Below are positions 10,966 to 20,133 of a DNA stretch of 64,000 nt, piece by piece (the stretch's first letter is position 1; every line of letters starts with the position of its first letter). The DNA is taken from the NCBI GenBank assembly GCA_944739405.2, contig OX123182.2:68947183-69011182 (forward strand), given 5' to 3'. The notes below the pieces were generated by a model. That model saw only the letters and a program-made list of their open reading frames with translations. It did no database searches and was not told where the DNA came from. A program made the position numbers and the translations under genes. The stretch comes from Euclidia mi. Taxonomy: Eukaryota > Arthropoda > Insecta > Lepidoptera > Erebidae.

Positions 10966-12186
10966 ATGTTAGAAACATTGATAAAACATTTTAATATTTT
11001 GAAAGATATAAGGAAATATTTAGTTAAAAAGGGTAAATCAAGATATTTGGGTAATACTATAGAAATTAAGTCAAAGGAAGCGAAAAATTGTTTTGATAAG
11101 TGTAGTGAATTACTTTTACTTTTAAAATCGGAAAAGGATCCGAAAATTATTGCATCTGCAACTGAAATTTTCCAAAATATAAGACAAATTTATGAGGAAA
11201 TTAATAAACTTTGTGTGTGTCCAAATATAAATATTTCAAAAATGGAGTTCAATTTAAAAACGGCTTGTAGTTTGTTGCCTGTAATGGACGGTTCAGAAGA
11301 TGTAACGAAACGATTGATTGATGGTATAGAGATGTATTCTAATATGATTAACGAGGCAGATAGGCATTTATTAATAACTTTTGTTTTAAAAAATAGGCTT
11401 TCAGAAACTGCGAAGCTGCGAATGTCTTCGACGTATAAATCTGTTTCAGAACTTGTCAAGGACATGCGTAATCACTTTTTACCTAAAAAATCTTTTATGG
11501 CAATTCAATCGCGTCTTCAAAATATTTCACAAGGTTGGAGATCCATAGATGAGTACGGCTCAGAACTTGAAAAACTTTTTACGGACTTGACAATTTCTCA
11601 AGCAGACGGCGAGTCAACGAAATATGACATTTTAAAACCAATCAATGAAAAACAAGCGATTAGAAAATTCGCAGATGGTTTAAAAAATTCTAGGTTGAGT
11701 ATCATAGTAGCATCTCGTAACTGTAGCTCCCTAAAAGAGGCTATACAGGTCGCAAAGGACGAGGAGAGTCTGAGTTTATCAATTCCGGGTAATGTTATGC
11801 ATTTTACTAATAAATCTTTTAATAGGGGACAAAGAGGTAACTATTCCGATCGTTCGAGTTTTCAAGGACGTGGCTTCTGCGTTGGAAGAGGTGAACAAAG
11901 ACGTGGCTTTCATGGCGGAAATGGTGCCAACATCCTTCGTGGACAATCATCTAACCGGTACGTACGTGGTCAATATTTTTCTTACGCTAACCCTAATTCT
12001 CGTGGTAATCGTAATAACAGCTCGTTCAGCCCCCGAAATGGTGGTCCACCAGTTCGATATTTTAGAGGTCGAAATTTTTATAATTCTAATCGTGGAAATA
12101 CGCGTCAAATTTTTACGGCTCAAGAAAATGACTCGACTCCTGTCAATGTCTTAAAAACTGAGCAATCAGATTTTTTTCGTGAATAA
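10966..12186 (+). CDS. gag: G1 Gag polyprotein
   Basis: 406 aa from ATG 10966 to TAA 12184-12186. The first ~280 residues are helical and charged, with a central region typical of retrotransposon capsid (about 95-260, including FADGL near 240). The C-terminal ~120 residues are rich in Arg, Gly, Asn and Ser (RGQRGNYS, GRGFCVGRGEQRRGF) and contain no CCHC zinc knuckle, so RNA binding probably relies on RG repeats. This pattern is known for some insect gypsy lineages. Gag should assemble the virus-like particle that packages the element RNA. The ORF overlaps the pol frame by 32 nt at its end, with pol in the +1 frame. An acceptor-like TTCTATTTTTAG ends at 10962, next to the start codon. Confidence 0.9.
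   Translation: MLETLIKHFNILKDIRKYLVKKGKSRYLGNTIEIKSKEAKNCFDKCSELLLLLKSEKDPKIIASATEIFQNIRQIYEEINKLCVCPNINISKMEFNLKTACSLLPVMDGSEDVTKRLIDGIEMYSNMINEADRHLLITFVLKNRLSETAKLRMSSTYKSVSELVKDMRNHFLPKKSFMAIQSRLQNISQGWRSIDEYGSELEKLFTDLTISQADGESTKYDILKPINEKQAIRKFADGLKNSRLSIIVASRNCSSLKEAIQVAKDEESLSLSIPGNVMHFTNKSFNRGQRGNYSDRSSFQGRGFCVGRGEQRRGFHGGNGANILRGQSSNRYVRGQYFSYANPNSRGNRNNSSFSPRNGGPPVRYFRGRNFYNSNRGNTRQIFTAQENDSTPVNVLKTEQSDFFRE
12155..12186 (+). promoter_or_regulatory. G1 gag-pol overlap, candidate +1 frameshift region
   Basis: Gag reads GAT TTT TTT CGT GAA TAA here. Pol is read one base later (C skipped, then GTG AAT AAA). A run of seven T at 12171-12177 lies a few codons before the gag stop. Canonical -1 slippage would not reach the pol frame; +1 (or -2) is needed. 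Confidence 0.5.
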
Positions 12187-15100
12187 ATATGAAATTTTTG
12201 CTACCAAAGGATTATCGAAATTAGTTTCTTTTAATTTAGATAATTATAAATATTATTGGTTATTAGATACAGGAGCTTCTTTATCAATTATACGAAAGGA
12301 AAGTTTACCCCAAGATATTCATATTTATGAAAATGATGTTTTAGTTTCTGGTATAGGAGGTCAAATTAAGTCACAAGGTCATGTCTATCTCACATTGTCT
12401 ACTGATGGAGGTGATTCATTTCAACATAAGTTTCACGTATTCAGTAATCTACCTCTTATGGCCGATGGTATTATCGGATTAGACTTTTTAAGTACTTATT
12501 TGTCAAGAATTGATTTAATTACTAATATTTTGACTTTAATAAATATAAATGGCAAAGACGTTATAACACGAATATTTGACAGAACAGAATGCAAAACGGA
12601 TTATTTGACGATCCCAGCACGAAGCGAATCTTTTCATTATGTAGATTGTAATTCAAATTTAAAAGAAGATGGTGTAGTTTTTCCAAAAGATTTGGGACAA
12701 GATTTATTTTTAGCTGGTGCTATAGTGAATGCAAGTAAAGGTAAAATACCTATTAAAATTTTAAATGTTAGTGAAAAGGGTGTACGTATTCCTAAGTTTA
12801 CTCCAGTAGTAGAACCATTATCATCTTATGAATGTCATACTTTTGATAAAATTAAAGCAAACTCGACTAGAGCAAACACTTTGAACTCACTTTTAAATTT
12901 AAAACATCTTAATGCCGAAGAGAAACAGTCTATCGAAAATATTTGTAAAAAGTATTCAGATATTTTTCAATTACCAAATGATAAACTGACAGTAACTAAT
13001 ATTTATGAACAGAAAATAACATTGAAACCAAATACTACTCCAATTTATACAAAACCGTACAGGTTACCACACAGTTTGAAAGGAGAATTAAATAAACAAA
13101 TTGAAGATATGATTAAAGATGACATTATTGAAGAAGCTCATAGTGAGTGGTCTAGTCCAATATTGCTTGTGCCTAAGAAAAGTAATGATGAGAAAAAGTG
13201 GAGATTAGTAGTAGATTATCGCAAACTTAACGAGAAAGTTCAAGATGATAAGTTTCCACTACCAAATATCACTGAAATTTTAAATTCTCTTTCTGGTGCA
13301 GTTTTATATAGCCATCTCGATTTACATTCTGGTTACTATCAAGTTTCATTAGAACCTTCAAGCAGAAAGTGCACAGCATTTTGCACAAATTCAGGACAGT
13401 TCCAAATGAAACGCTTACCAATGGGTTTAAAAATTTCTCCAAGTGCTTTTAGTAGAGTAATGACAATAACTATGTCTGGCCTTACTTTTGATAAATGTTT
13501 TGTGTATCTTGATGATTTGATTGTTATTGGACGTAATTTAGATAACCATAACCGTAACCTTATAGACATTTTCGAAAGACTGAGAAAGGTAAATTTAAAA
13601 TTAAATCCCGCTAAATGTCAATTTCTGAAAAAAGAACTATTATATCTAGGTCATGTTGTATCTGCGCAAGGTGTCTCGCCAGACCCTGAAAAAATTAAAG
13701 CCATACTAAATTACCCAGTACCACAAAATTCTGACGATATAAAACGTTTTGTTGCTTTCTGTAACTATTACCGAAAGTTTATCCCTTCCTTTGCAGAAAT
13801 AACATTTCCACTAAATAGATTGTGCAGAAAAAATGAAGCATTTATTTGGTCCCAGGAGTGTCAAAATTCATTTGATCAACTTAGACATTTCATGAGTAAT
13901 CCACCAATTTTGCAGTACCCTGATTTTTCAGATGATAGCAAATTCATATTAAAAACGGATGCTTCAGGAATAGCTATTGGATCAGTTCTATGCAACAAAG
14001 ACATGAAACCCATTGCATATGCGAGTCGACCGTTAAACAAGGCTGAAAGGAACTACCCAACAATTCATAAGGAGTTGCTAGCCATTGTTTGGTCTGTAAA
14101 ATATTTTAGACCATACCTTTACGGTAAACATTTTACTATTGAAACAGACCATAAACCGTTAATATATCTTTTCGGAATGAAAGATCCTAGTAGTCGTTTA
14201 TTAAAATTTAGATTGACACTTGAGGAATATGACTATGAAATAGTTTATGTGAAAGGTAAAGACAATGTAGCTGCAGACGCATTGTCGAGGATAGTGATAA
14301 CATCAGATGAATTGAAAGATATGAATAATGACGTAGTAAATGTTTTGACTAGAGCGCAAAAGAGAAATCTTGCAAATAATGAGAATAAAGAGGATACAGA
14401 TTTGCTTAGTAATTCCGTCGACACAAGGTCTGATCAACCAAGAGTTGCGGAAATATTAAAGAAATCTAAAGACTCTGTAGAAATGACTTTGATTAAAGGA
14501 GACGATTTGAATAAGTTTTTAAAATATAATAGGATATCCTTAGAAGAAGAATGTTTTGCTTATGAAGAAAACAGAAAGATTATATATGTTAATCTCAACT
14601 TCAGGTTACATTTTACGCGAGCCGAATTTGTGACAAAGTTGAGTGCATTTTGTAATAAGTTAAAGATTAAAGAGATTTGTATAATTAAAGATATAAATAA
14701 TGCTAGCTTTTTGAAAGAATTATGTAAGGAAATAGACTCAATGAAAACATGGTCCGGACCACAAATACATGTTTTACGAGGAGTTACAAGAATTACTAAA
14801 GATGAGGACATTAAGTTTATCTTACACGATTTTCATTTATTACCAACCAGTGGACATGCTGGTATACGTAGAATGGTAAATAACATTAAAAGACAATTTT
14901 ACTGGCCAGGTCTCGAAAAAGATGTCCAAGATTTTGTATCCAAGTGTGACAAATGTCAAAAAATGAAATACGGCAAAAATATTAAGGAACCCATGTGCAT
15001 AACAACCACAGCGTCGTATGCATTTGAAAAAATATTTTTGGATATTGTAGGTCCATTACCACAAGATTATGACGGTAATGTATACATTTTAAGTCTCCAG

Positions 15101-15835
15101 TGTGAGCTGAGTAAATTCGTGGAGGCATATCCACTTAAATCTAAGGACACCGTAACTGTAAGTAAAGCATTAGTAGATAACTTTATTTTAAGATTTGGAC
15201 TACCGAAAACAATTGCAACTGATCGCGGTACTGAATTTATGTCATCAACTTTAGAACAGGTTTGTAAACTTTTAGATATAGATAAAATATCCTCAACAGC
15301 ATACCATCATCAGTCTATCGGTTCGTTAGAAAATAGTCATAAAAATTTAGGAGCTTTTCTCAGAATTCAATGCAATAATAATCCACAGTCTTGGTCACAT
15401 TGGCTACCCTACTGGTGTTTCAGTTATAACACAAGTGTTCATTCATCAACAAAATATCAGCCGTTTGAACTTGTTTTTGGTAGGCCTTGTAATGTTCCTT
15501 CTAGATTAATTAATGAAGTTGAACCATTGTATAACCCTGAAAATTATTGTAGTAGTCTTAGATATAAGCTTCAAATAGCTAATAGAGAAGCTAAAAATAA
15601 CTTAATTTTAAGTAAATATAATCGTAAAATTAATTATTATGATAAAAATGTAAACCCTATTAAGTATAAAAAAGATGATTTGATATTGTTGAAAAATGAA
15701 GTTGGAGGGAAACTAAATCCTGTATTTGACGGTCCTTTCACTGTTTTGGAAGATATGGGTTGTAATGTCAAAATTCTAAAAAATAATAAAAGCGATATTG
15801 TGCATAAAAATAGGACCAAACCTTTTGTTACCTAA
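12155..15835 (+). CDS. pol: G1 Pol polyprotein (protease, RT, RNase H, integrase)
   Basis: The frame opens after TAA at 12152-12154 and, counted from GTG at 12179, encodes 1218 aa. Domains in order: aspartic protease (DTGAS at 30-34, IIGLDFL near 100); reverse transcriptase with LDLHSGYYQV and catalytic YLDD at 443-446; RNase H (KTDASG, KELLAI, ETDHKPL near 655, NVAADALSR); integrase zinc finger H-H-C-C at about 880-925; integrase core D955-x59-D1015-x35-E1051; and a GPY/F-type end (FDGPFTV). All catalytic residues are present and no stop or frameshift interrupts the frame, so the protein could be functional. No chromodomain is seen. Pol lies in the +1 frame relative to gag and has no ATG at its start, so it must come from frameshifting, or the copy carries a 1-nt indel in the T7 run at 12171-12177. 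Confidence 0.93.
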   Translation, partial: KLSNQIFFVNKYEIFATKGLSKLVSFNLDNYKYYWLLDTGASLSIIRKESLPQDIHIYENDVLVSGIGGQIKSQGHVYLTLSTDGGDSFQHKFHVFSNLPLMADGIIGLDFLSTYLSRIDLITNILTLININGKDVITRIFDRTECKTDYLTIPARSESFHYVDCNSNLKEDGVVFPKDLGQDLFLAGAIVNASKGKIPIKILNVSEKGVRIPKFTPVVEPLSSYECHTFDKIKANSTRANTLNSLLNLKHLNAEEKQSIENICKKYSDIFQLPNDKLTVTNIYEQKITLKPNTTPIYTKPYRLPHSLKGELNKQIEDMIKDDIIEEAHSEWSSPILLVPKKSNDEKKWRLVVDYRKLNEKVQDDKFPLPNITEILNSLSGAVLYSHLDLHSGYYQVSLEPSSRKCTAFCTNSGQFQMKRLPMGLKISPSAFSRVMTITMSGLTFDKCFVYLDDLIVIGRNLDNHNRNLIDIFERLRKVNLKLNPAKCQFLKKELLYLGHVVSAQGVSPDPEKIKAILNYPVPQNSDDIKRFVAFCNYYRKFIPSFAEITFPLNRLCRKNEAFIWSQECQNSFDQLRHFMSNPPILQYPDFSDDSKFILKTDASGIAIGSVLCNKDMKPIAYASRPLNKAERNYPTIHKELLAIVWSVKYFRPYLYGKHFTIETDHKPLIYLFGMKDPSSRLLKFRLTLEEYDYEIVYVKGKDNVAADALSRIVITSDELKDMNNDVVNVLTRAQKRNLANNENKEDTDLLSNSVDTRSDQPRVAEILKKSKDSVEMTLIKGDDLNKFLKYNRISLEEECFAYEENRKIIYVNLNFRLHFTRAEFVTKLSAFCNKLKIKEICIIKDINNASFLKELCKEIDSMKTWSGPQIHVLRGVTRITKDEDIKFILHDFHLLPTSGHAGIRRMVNNIKRQFYWPGLEKDVQDFVSKCDKCQKMKYGKNIKEPMCITTTASYAFEKIFLDIVGPLPQDYDGNVYILSLQCELSKFVEAYPLKSKDTVTVSKALVDNFILRFGLPKTIATDRGTEFMSSTLEQVCKLLDIDKISSTAYHHQSIGSLENSHKNLGAFLRIQCNNNPQSWSHWLPYWCFSYNTSVHSSTKYQPFELVFGRPCNVPSRLINEVEPLYNPENYCSSLRYKLQIANREAKNNLILSKYNRKINYYDKNVNPIKYKKDDLILLKNEVGGKLNPVFDGPFTVLEDMGCNVKILKNNKSDIVHKNRTKPFVT

Positions 15836-15901
15836 TAATATAGAAATTTAAAAAAATATATATAGCTTAAGTATATATTTTTTTTTCTTAAATGCCGGAG
15901 G

Positions 15902-16118
15902 TGAAGTGTGTGTATGCTCCCTTACATTATTTAGCTAGTAAGTACGCTCCTTAAGAATTATAAGTCTCGTATTTGTAACGCGTCAGCATTTTACTTGTAC
16001 GAACCATTTTACTGTAATTTTCCTTTAATATAATTCTATTCGCTGAAGTGAACGAAAGTCTTTTATTTAACCCTCGCAATTCACCGCATGGTGACCTTGC
16101 CATGCCCAATACATCTCA
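15902..16118 (+). repeat. G1 3' LTR
   Basis: Identical to the 5' LTR over all 217 bp as read. It is preceded by the short purine-rich ATGCCGGAGG (15892-15901), which would be the polypurine tract. Followed by ATTG, the right copy of the target duplication. Confidence 0.95.
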
Positions 16119-16122
16119 ATTG

Positions 16123-16786
16123 CGAGCATATTCTAATTTAAGTTACTTGAAACATCTTTGTAAGATTTTTTAAATTTTGAATCACTTGAGACATTTATAT
16201 ATTTTATAATGCTGTAATGTTATTTACTGATATTTTGAATATATATACTTAATCCATGGACATAAATGAAATCACTTGAGATATAAGTATATATTCTTTA
16301 TGCAAAAAATTTTCTATTTAATAATTTGATTGATTGACATGATCGTTGCAAATCTCTGGCTAACCCTCCGGGAAACAGGCGTGAGTCCTATCTATGTATG
16401 TATGTATGTATGATTGTGATTTTGACAAGTACCTACCTATTGATATTCTTAAGTTTATATTGATTTCTTAGAAATGTGTGTTTTGTTAAGTTATATGCAA
16501 TGTAATTTCTAATGCAATCAAATTTCTTGACTTCCTGTATTTCATTAATAATATAAAACTTTATTATCTTAATTCAATATGTCTGTCGTCTGAATTTTGT
16601 TTTTAATTCTGCTTTAATAGCGTTCGGTAATATGAATGTATCTATAAAATTTCGTATGCTATAACTAGCAAAACATAAATGTAGATCATTTTTAAGAATT
16701 CTTTGTAACAACTTGCATGCAAGCTAAAACTTGTACTGTATTTCTCATGTTTTACGAAATAAATTTAAATTTTAATTTATTCTATT
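16123..16786 (+). mobile_element. 3' UTR of the LINE that hosts G1
   Basis: This is AT-rich sequence continuing from 10005 across the G1 insertion and ending ..AATAAATTTAAATTTTAATTTATT just before the CAAG duplication at 16787-16790. Non-coding. It carries a later RTE-like LINE tail at 16335-16412. Confidence 0.7.
16335..16412 (+). mobile_element. severely 5'-truncated RTE-like LINE tail
   Basis: It encodes only the last residues of the ORF seen in full context at 28350-28416 (GATCGTTGCAAAT..CCGGGAAACAGGCGTGA), followed by (TATG)n. It is an extreme 5' truncation of the same LINE family. Confidence 0.75.
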
Positions 16787-19700
16787 CAAGAAGCTGAAAT
16801 TTGGCATGCATGTTCCTTGGCGATTCTAGGTTTGCACTAAGAAGGGATTTTCCGAAATGCCCATGGGATCGGCCAGAAACGGTTAAAAAAAAGGGCAGGC
16901 GTAGTCACTGGCATCCTCTAGTGATAATATAAATTGTGATTTTTTAAAATTAATATAATGTAACAATTGACAGGTAAACATTGTAAGGTACTGTTGACAC
17001 TCCTAATGCGTCGTTATCTAAAATAAATAATTATTATTATAAGCTTGTTAAAACATGGAATTTGAAAGCAATGGTTGAGGATGTGGGAATTCCTTACAAC
17101 GCGCACAGCACAGCTCTGCGTTGGCAGACTCGTCCTAAACACCAACATTTTGCAAGAACGAATATATGGATTTATTGTTCTAGACAATTAAAATTTGATA
17201 TATTTTCCTTTATTAAAGGTTTATGTACTCTTTCCTAGTCGTACCTTTCAACAAATGCCATCAAAAGGTTACACACTCCATGAAAGCACGTAACTTAGAC
17301 AGCTGTTTATTAGCTTGTTTGGCAATTTTATGACGCACTCTCCTTTGCAGTAAAAGCGTATTTAAAGTGAGCTCGACGGCCAATAAATAGAAACCACTTA
17401 CATTGATTTTCAAGATATCTGCTAAAGAAAGAAATTATTTATAAAAATAAGCCCTATCTATTTCTATCCGATTGCTCTATCTATTTTAACCGGAGCAAAA
17501 AACAAATAGGAGTTCGTTTTTGTAATCGTGGGATGCTGAATAAAAAAAATATCTACGGTGTTAATAAGGAATTTCATTGAAACAATAATGTTGTGTAGTT
17601 CTTCTTTGTGCTCTTGTTTGTGTACAGGCTTGAAGTTTGTAAAAAGTGCGTGGAGTAAACAAAAGTAAACGTAGCTGGGTGGCTGTATTAATAATTTATT
17701 ACAGAATACGTGAAGCCTCGTAATATAACAGGCTTGCTTTTAAAACACCTTTAACACGGGAATTTAACACTTCGTTCCTTCAAACCGAACCTTTCAAAAT
17801 TTATTAATTTCCATACATGCTACGAATTAGTATTTTTTTACAAGCTCGAAGACAGTATGAAGAAATCCTACCGTTGCGATTTGCTGTCAGTTCTAAAGAA
17901 ACAATGTTTTACTCAGAAGCTAAGACTGGCCTTTGTGTTACTTGGTAGAAGCTCAAATAAATTATTAAGGACAAGGTAATCACTCCGTTTGCCAAGAAAA
18001 TACTATGTACAATGAAAAATGTCTTTCTCAGGCAATGGCGAATATGTAGCGGACTATTTATTTGTTGATGAGAGCATGTATAAAATGAGCAAAAAGTCGA
18101 GAGCAGTGTCGTAAAAAGAGCGTGTCGCAGTGTAATCGTTTGTATAATCCGGGTTTTCGATTCGCGGAGAGCGGGTACTGTTACAAATTAAACACTTCCC
18201 TGGCTTTTAGTAGTGCTATGCAGGCGTCCGGAGACGTGTGGGCGTTAATAGCGCGGGCAGACGAAGGCGGTGGAGGCGACGACGACACGGGCAGCGCGGG
18301 CCAGCTCCCGGACTCCTGGGTCGCGACGCGGCGCGACGCCCGGCCACGCCAACAGTCTTACCCACGTTCAGTGCCGCACTCACATTCTATTGCGAGTGCT
18401 TTAAAATTTAAAACACTCAGGGTATTCAAAAATATAAAGAAAATGTATTCTGCGGAACATAAACATACCACGTGACTGTTTGAAAACTTTTTGTCTTCTC
18501 TCATTCGGATTCACGATAAGTTTAGTCGTAGATTTCATTCTTATGCCTACGTTGTTAGAATGCATAAATAATAAGATATGGATACGGAAAATCATGAGTT
18601 GTGGCTATGGATATCAATCCGTCCGCATTGATTGCTGTTTGAATTCAGGCAATCTATGTCGAAAATAATAAAAGTCTTTAAGTAAAATAATAGGAAATCA
18701 TGCCCTGTGTTTTAGACAGAGTAAGTTTCAGACTAATTGTCAGTCTACATTATTAATCAGTCGAAAAGAGAGTGAGTCGACCATAAAGTGCTCTACTGAA
18801 TCTTCGGGCGGACAGCCAAGTATATAGGTTTATAAACTGTCCCTGCCTTTCATGAAAGTAAGGTGAAATAAAAGGTTACCTGAATATTTTGTTACTATAA
18901 TGTTTATTTATCTGGCACGACATATTCAACCTGAAATTTAGCGTGAAAAACGCCAGAATCTTATTTATTTTATTTATTTATTCTTTATTGTACACCATTA
19001 AAAACATTATTAGAAGTCCTATAACTAAGTAGAGTACAAAGGGCTTAATTCTAACCGAAAGAAGTTTGTGAAGATGAATGTTTAAAATAACTATTTCACG
19101 CAAAAAAACAACTGAATGTTTTCTGATGAAATTTTGGAGTTAGCTAGTTTTTACATCAGAATAGCACATGGCTAATTTTTGCCCTGATAACCATCACTTG
19201 TACGGTCAAAAGCAAGTTCTATAAAAAGTATTCGACTTGTTAGTATAAAAATAATTAATTATTATTATGATTGTAATATTATTTACTCTGTATATAGAAA
19301 AAAGTAGTAACCATTGAGCACAAACCTATCCTTATTATGCTTAAGGAACGAGAAACTTGCTATGCTAAACGCTTTTTCCTCAATTGAATTTAATACGGCA
19401 GAGAAGCTGCATTGTATGATTTTATCTTTTGTTGTAACCACGATCCCGCGTTAGATTACACTGCCTGAGCTGCAAGTACCAGACATATGTCGATGCAGAT
19501 GACAATGTTAATGGAACGACGTATTGCTTTTAATATGTCTTTGCTCTTGTAGTATAAGCTTGCGAGCAGGTTTAAGGCTTCTCATGGGGTCCTGTTTGAT
19601 TCTCAGGCCTGGAATATTCTAGGTGAAACCAATTACTTTAGACGGCATATAAATAAGAATACCAATATACCTCATCATGAGTGCCTAGCTGCGGGCAGTC

Positions 19701-20133
19701 TCTAGTAACGTATAACAACACCTCAGATACGAAATAGATCCTTACGCTCATCATCACGTATAACTGTCCAGGGTGGGAATCCAATCTACAACCGTTTAGC
19801 AGTCAGCGTCATTTTAATTTTTAACATTTATTAACTCACAGTTGCTTGTTTGTTTCGTTTCGTTTCGTTCGTTTCCTTTGGGTGAGCAAACAACAAAGGA
19901 TACTTTTGGTTTTAGTAATAAACGCATTGCCTGGCTCTGAGAAAATCCATGCGGGCTACTGCTAGATACGGAATTTTATTTGTTTAGACGATAGGAAATT
20001 TATTTGTTTAGATTCAACAACATTTTAGTTATTTCAACAATACATTCGCAAGTTATAAGCGACAATCTATACAAATGTTTAATATGTGCAAGTTTTAAAT
20101 GTTACAATATAGATACCAACAAGCAGGTATTAT
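16787..20133 (+). repeat. unit U, copy 1, right part
   Basis: It resumes the Helitron sequence cut at 8828 (AAGCTGAAATTTGGCATG), whose 3' end CTAG lies at 16918-16921. It then runs colinear with 30072-33431 and 57873 onward. It ends with ACCAACAAGCAGGTATTAT, also the end of copy 3 at 62906. No coding gene is evident. It contains a GC-rich island at about 18215-18405. Confidence 0.85.
18215..18405. other. GC-rich island inside unit U (copy 1)
   Basis: A CpG-dense block (GACGAAGGCGG, GACGACGACACGG, CGACGCGGCGCGACGCCCGG) in otherwise AT-rich sequence. It recurs at 31525-31715 and 59190-59345. On the minus strand copies 2 and 3 keep an open frame across it, but this copy has a stop, so coding is unlikely. 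A promoter or 5' exon captured from a host gene is one explanation. Confidence 0.6.

Larger units (their letters stand above)
10006..16118 (+). mobile_element. complete Ty3/gypsy LTR retrotransposon G1 (mdg3-like), apparently young
   Basis: The 217-bp LTRs at 10006-10222 and 15902-16118 are identical by eye, flanked by a 4-bp duplication ATTG (10002-10005, 16119-16122). Between them lie a primer-binding-like site, a small transmembrane ORF, gag and a 1218-aa pol, all open. No env follows pol. Identical LTRs plus open frames suggest a very recent insertion and possible activity. The Gag without zinc knuckle and with an RG-rich tail recalls the mdg3/micropia lineages, which was not tested. Confidence 0.95.

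Noticed and set aside
11792..12154. 120-aa ORF within G1 gag
   Set aside because: Out-of-frame reading of the RG-rich gag region.
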